Of a DNA stretch of 64,000 nt, positions 61,271 to 64,000 are shown piece by piece. The DNA is from Arachidicoccus terrestris (GTDB lineage Bacteria > Bacteroidota > Bacteroidia > Chitinophagales > Chitinophagaceae). The position numbers and the translations under genes were made by a program. The stretch spans positions 2,604,001 through 2,668,000 of the forward strand of contig NZ_CP083387.1 in the NCBI RefSeq assembly GCF_020042345.1, given 5' to 3'. The notes under the pieces are model-generated. The model saw only the letters and a program-made list of their open reading frames with translations, was not told the DNA's origin and searched no databases. The first letter of the stretch is position 1. Each line of letters opens with the position of its first letter.

Positions 61271-62299
61271 ATGGACGAATTACTTAAACAGATTGAATCT
61301 TATACAGTGGCCATTGAGGCGGCGTCGGCTTCCACTAAGGAAGAGGCAGAAGCCTTCCGTATCCAGTATTTGGGAACCAAGGGGATTGTGAAATCCCTGA
61401 TGGGATCTATGAAAGATATCCAGCCAGATCAACGTAAGGCTGCCGGCCAGGCGCTGAATGAATTTAAGAAATTGGCTGAGACAAAGCTGGAGTCACTCCA
61501 GGCGGGCACAGCCGGGCAAGTGGCTGATGAGCAGAGAATTGACCTTTCCCTTCCCGGAGATTTCGTCGGAGTCGGCACCCGGCATCCGCTCAGTATCGTA
61601 CGTGGCAGAATCGTATCGATCTTTAAGAAGCTCGGTTTTGCCATTGCTGAAGGTCCGGATATTGAAGATGACTGGCATAATTTCGGCGCGATGAACCTCC
61701 CGGAAGACCATCCGGCCAGAGATATGCAGGATACCTTTTATATCTCTCAGAACCCGTCCTGGTTACTCAGAACGCATACGAGCAGTGTGCAGGCCAGGGT
61801 AATGGAGACTCAAAAACCGCCTATCCGGGTGATTTGTCCCGGCAGGGTTTATCGTAACGAAACGATCAGCGCCAGAGCGCATTGTTTTTTCCATCAGGTA
61901 GAAGGGCTATATATCGCTGAGAATGTGAGTTTTGCTGACCTAAAACAAACCTTGTACTTTTTTGTCCAGGAAATGTTTGGTAAAGAGGTTAAAGTCCGGT
62001 TTCGGCCCAGCTATTTTCCCTTTACAGAGCCCAGCGCAGAAATGGACATCAGCTGCCTGATCTGCGAAGGCAAAGGCTGTAATGTATGTAAACATACCGG
62101 ATGGGTTGAAATTCTGGGAAGCGGCATGGTGCATCCAAATGTACTGGAGAACTTTGGGATTGATTCCACTAAATATACGGGATTTGCATTTGGAATGGGT
62201 GTGGAAAGAATTGCACAGCTTAAATACCGGGTCAATGACCTGCGGCTATACTCTCAAAATGATGTACGCTTTTTGCAGCAGTTTACCGGAGCTGTTTAA
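61271..62299 (+). CDS. pheS: Phenylalanine--tRNA ligase alpha subunit
   Basis: PheS is the catalytic subunit of the heterotetrameric phenylalanyl-tRNA synthetase. The 342-residue protein starts with an N-terminal coiled coil (residues about 1-80). The class II core follows, with HPLSIVRGRIVSIFKKLGFA, FRPSYFPFTEPSAEMDISCL, and GFAFGMGVERIAQLKYRVND. A CxxC-rich insert (CLICEGKGCNVCKHTGW) is typical. The beta subunit gene pheT is not adjacent here; in many Bacteroidota these genes are separate. The gene is followed by pgk 49 bp later. Confidence 0.97.
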   Translation: MDELLKQIESYTVAIEAASASTKEEAEAFRIQYLGTKGIVKSLMGSMKDIQPDQRKAAGQALNEFKKLAETKLESLQAGTAGQVADEQRIDLSLPGDFVGVGTRHPLSIVRGRIVSIFKKLGFAIAEGPDIEDDWHNFGAMNLPEDHPARDMQDTFYISQNPSWLLRTHTSSVQARVMETQKPPIRVICPGRVYRNETISARAHCFFHQVEGLYIAENVSFADLKQTLYFFVQEMFGKEVKVRFRPSYFPFTEPSAEMDISCLICEGKGCNVCKHTGWVEILGSGMVHPNVLENFGIDSTKYTGFAFGMGVERIAQLKYRVNDLRLYSQNDVRFLQQFTGAV

Positions 62300-62347
62300 G
62301 AAAATCAGTGTCCGGCATCATCTCAAATCAAACAAAAACAAAAAAGC

Positions 62348-63544
62348 ATGAGTAAGTTCAACGATTACAATTTTAAGGGACATAAGGCGCTTATCCGCGT
62401 CGATTTTAATGTGCCTTTAGATAAGCAGACACAGGAAATTACCGATGATACTCGTATCAGGGCTGCGCTTCCGACCGTTAAAAAGATTTTGGCTGATGGC
62501 GGAAGCGTTATTCTGATGAGTCATTTGGGCAGGCCTAAAAATGGCCCGGAAGCTAAATTTTCCTTAAAGCATGTTCAGGGGCGTGTGAGCGAACTGCTGG
62601 GTGTTGATGTCGCGTTTGCTGATGACTGCATCGGTGCACAGGCAACGGAAAAAGCTGCGGCATTACAGCCGGGTCAGGTCTTGTTATTGGAAAATTTGCG
62701 TTTTTATCCTGAAGAGGAAAAGGGAGGCAAAGACTTTGCGGAAAAGCTCAGTAAATTAGGCGATGTATATGTAAATGATGCTTTCGGAACGGCGCACAGA
62801 GCACATGCTTCTACTGCCGTGATTGCTCAGTTCTTCCCCGCAGACAAGAAAATGTTCGGTTTGCTGATGCAGGCGGAAGTTGCCAGTGCGGAGAAGGTAT
62901 TACATAATGCAGAAGCACCTTTCTGCGCCATTATCGGTGGTGCGAAAGTATCAGATAAGATTCTGATCATAGAAAATCTGCTGGAAAGAGCGACAGATAT
63001 CATTATTGGCGGTGGCATGGCTTATACATTTTTCAAGGCACAAGGCGGACAGATCGGGAACTCTCTTTGTGAAGAAGACCGGCTTGATACAGCACTGGAA
63101 TTGATTAAGAAAGCTGATGCTAAAGGCGTCTGTATCCATCTGCCCAGTGATTCTATTATCGCGGATAAGTTTGCGGCTGACGCAGAGGTATCTGCCGCGC
63201 CGAGTACCAATATTCCCGCCGGATGGATGGGACTGGATATTGCTGAAGAGGCAAGAGCCAGTTTTTGCAATGCGATTAAAAAAGCCAAAACCATTCTTTG
63301 GAACGGCCCGATGGGCGTCTTTGAAATGGAAAACTTTCAGGGAGGAACGAAAGCTATTGCGGAAGCGGTGGCAGAGGCAACGGCAAACGGTGCTTTCTCT
63401 CTGGTGGGGGGGGGCGATAGTGTCGCTGCTGTCAATAAATTTGATCTGGCCGATAAGATCAGCTATGTTTCAACGGGCGGTGGCGCTTTACTGGAATATT
63501 TCGAAGGCAAAACCCTGCCAGGTATTGCAGCGATCAGCGAATAG
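62348..63544 (+). CDS. pgk: Phosphoglycerate kinase
   Basis: Pgk makes ATP from 1,3-bisphosphoglycerate in glycolysis. The 398-residue protein has the N-terminal [17 protein letters not shown] and [12 protein letters not shown] motifs. The C-terminal nucleotide-binding half includes [40 protein letters not shown], and [13 protein letters not shown] run of nine G residues (63406-63414) codes for the last glycine motif. The frame is intact in the supplied sequence. Confidence 0.98.
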   Translation: MSKFNDYNFKGHKALIRVDFNVPLDKQTQEITDDTRIRAALPTVKKILADGGSVILMSHLGRPKNGPEAKFSLKHVQGRVSELLGVDVAFADDCIGAQATEKAAALQPGQVLLLENLRFYPEEEKGGKDFAEKLSKLGDVYVNDAFGTAHRAHASTAVIAQFFPADKKMFGLLMQAEVASAEKVLHNAEAPFCAIIGGAKVSDKILIIENLLERATDIIIGGGMAYTFFKAQGGQIGNSLCEEDRLDTALELIKKADAKGVCIHLPSDSIIADKFAADAEVSAAPSTNIPAGWMGLDIAEEARASFCNAIKKAKTILWNGPMGVFEMENFQGGTKAIAEAVAEATANGAFSLVGGGDSVAAVNKFDLADKISYVSTGGGALLEYFEGKTLPGIAAISE

Positions 63545-63614
63545 AAGAATAAGATAATGATCAGAAAAATAACCTCATTTGGCTAATCGACGGTAAGGCT
63601 ATGAGGATAAAATA

Positions 63615-63659
63615 AATTCGGGGGATGTCCACTTTATTAAAATGGGTTTCCCCCGAATT
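63615..63659. terminator. Hairpin between pgk and the small coiled-coil gene
   Basis: AATTCGGGGGA (63615-63625) pairs with TCCCCCGAATT (63649-63659). On the minus strand a T-rich stretch follows, so it may terminate the minus-strand gene as well as pgk. Confidence 0.7.
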
Positions 63660-63663
63660 CGTT

Positions 63664-63894
63664 TTAGTTCTTGAAATAGAGTCCCAGCATGAGTGTTAAA
63701 ATGGGAATCAAAATACCTAAGATCATTTTGAGCATCATCCCATTTAACCGGTTGGTCAGATTTTCAGAAAGCTGACTCATTTCTGCTCTAACATTGCTGA
63801 ATTCTGCTCTGATATCGCTGAAGCCCGTTCTCATCTCTGTTCTTATTTCACTGAGCTCGGCTCTTAAAAAGTCTTTGGTTACGTAGTCTTTCAT
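63664..63894 (-). CDS. Small coiled-coil protein with C-terminal membrane segment
   Basis: The preferred start at ATG 63894 (MKDYVTKDFLRAELSEIRTE) gives 76 residues; an ATG at 63942 would add 16. The N-terminal half is a coiled coil of seven-residue repeats: SEIRTEM, then SDIRAEF, SNVRAEM and SQLSENL. The repeats are also visible as 21-bp units in the DNA. A single hydrophobic helix (KMILGILIPILTLMLGLYFK) forms the C-terminal anchor. The pattern resembles small CCDC90/DUF1640-like coiled-coil membrane proteins. I cannot assign a function. Confidence 0.65.
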   Translation of the reverse strand: MKDYVTKDFLRAELSEIRTEMRTGFSDIRAEFSNVRAEMSQLSENLTNRLNGMMLKMILGILIPILTLMLGLYFKN

Positions 63895-64000
63895 TGCTTC
63901 ATTAATTTTGACACTGAACACTGAATCGATGTATCCGACCAATGATTCAGCTTGTCTTTAGCTGGTTGACAGTTGTGGTAGGGAGATATTTACAGGGTCC

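Noticed and set aside
1-64000. CRISPR arrays, tRNA and rRNA genes, phage or plasmid genes.
   Set aside because: No regularly spaced repeats, tRNA-like cloverleaf with GGTTCGAATCC-type arm, or phage/plasmid proteins were noticed by reading. A dedicated search could still find a tRNA missed by eye.

Overview
The window is a stretch of a Bacteroidota chromosome, most likely from the Chitinophagaceae or a close relative. Four lines support this: a SusC/SusD pair; many small lipoproteins of families typical of that phylum (DUF1735, DUF4251, DUF4382, DUF4836, DUF2480); a NuoG without its molybdopterin-like domain; and promoters of the TTG / TAnnTTTG type instead of -35/-10 boxes. No rRNA, tRNA, CRISPR array or phage genes were seen. 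Most of the window is ordinary core-genome content.

Region 1 (1-11.7 kb) is the respiratory complex I operon, from the tail of nuoD through nuoE, F, G, H, I, J, K, L, M and N, closed by a clear hairpin terminator. A VOC/PhnB-like gene sits between nuoE and nuoF. Region 2 (11.8-19.9 kb) holds single genes: a DUF2480 protein, a POT peptide transporter, an AhpD-like protein with a Crp-type regulator, a membrane fatty-acid desaturase, malate:quinone oxidoreductase (mqo, with a good promoter), and a formate/nitrite-type channel followed by a small secreted protein.

Region 3 (20-30 kb) is a small polysaccharide-utilisation locus. A secreted heparinase II/III-type lyase faces a SusC, SusD and DUF1735/discoidin lipoprotein operon, with an orphan secreted protein and about 1 kb of apparently non-coding DNA between them. 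This is the most accessory-looking part of the window. Region 4 (30-36 kb) has PPK2, mscL, scpA, an intact-looking insertion sequence of 1,635 bp with 15-bp inverted ends and a 6-bp target duplication (TAAGGG), a secreted cyclophilin and a DUF4382 lipoprotein. Region 5 (36-44 kb) is a tripartite RND efflux operon (adaptor, pump, outer-membrane channel) and a DUF4836 lipoprotein.

Region 6 (44-55 kb) carries lpxA overlapped by an orphan ABC ATPase, a free-methionine-sulfoxide reductase, a LytS/LytR-type two-component pair divergent from dxs, serS, a NamZ-like muramidase, a small unknown protein and a MacB/FtsX-type permease. Region 7 (55-64 kb) has rny, typA, a DUF4251 lipoprotein, the N-terminal half of a split transketolase without its partner, then frr, pheS and pgk, and a small coiled-coil membrane protein.

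I found no convincing new multi-gene system. The items most worth a second look are the VOC gene inside the nuo operon, the nested palindrome at the end of the PUL, the complete IS with a hairpin over its transposase start codon, the lpxA-linked ABC ATPase without an H-loop histidine, the paired direct repeats at the dxs promoter, and a promoter whose predicted start point coincides with an ATG.
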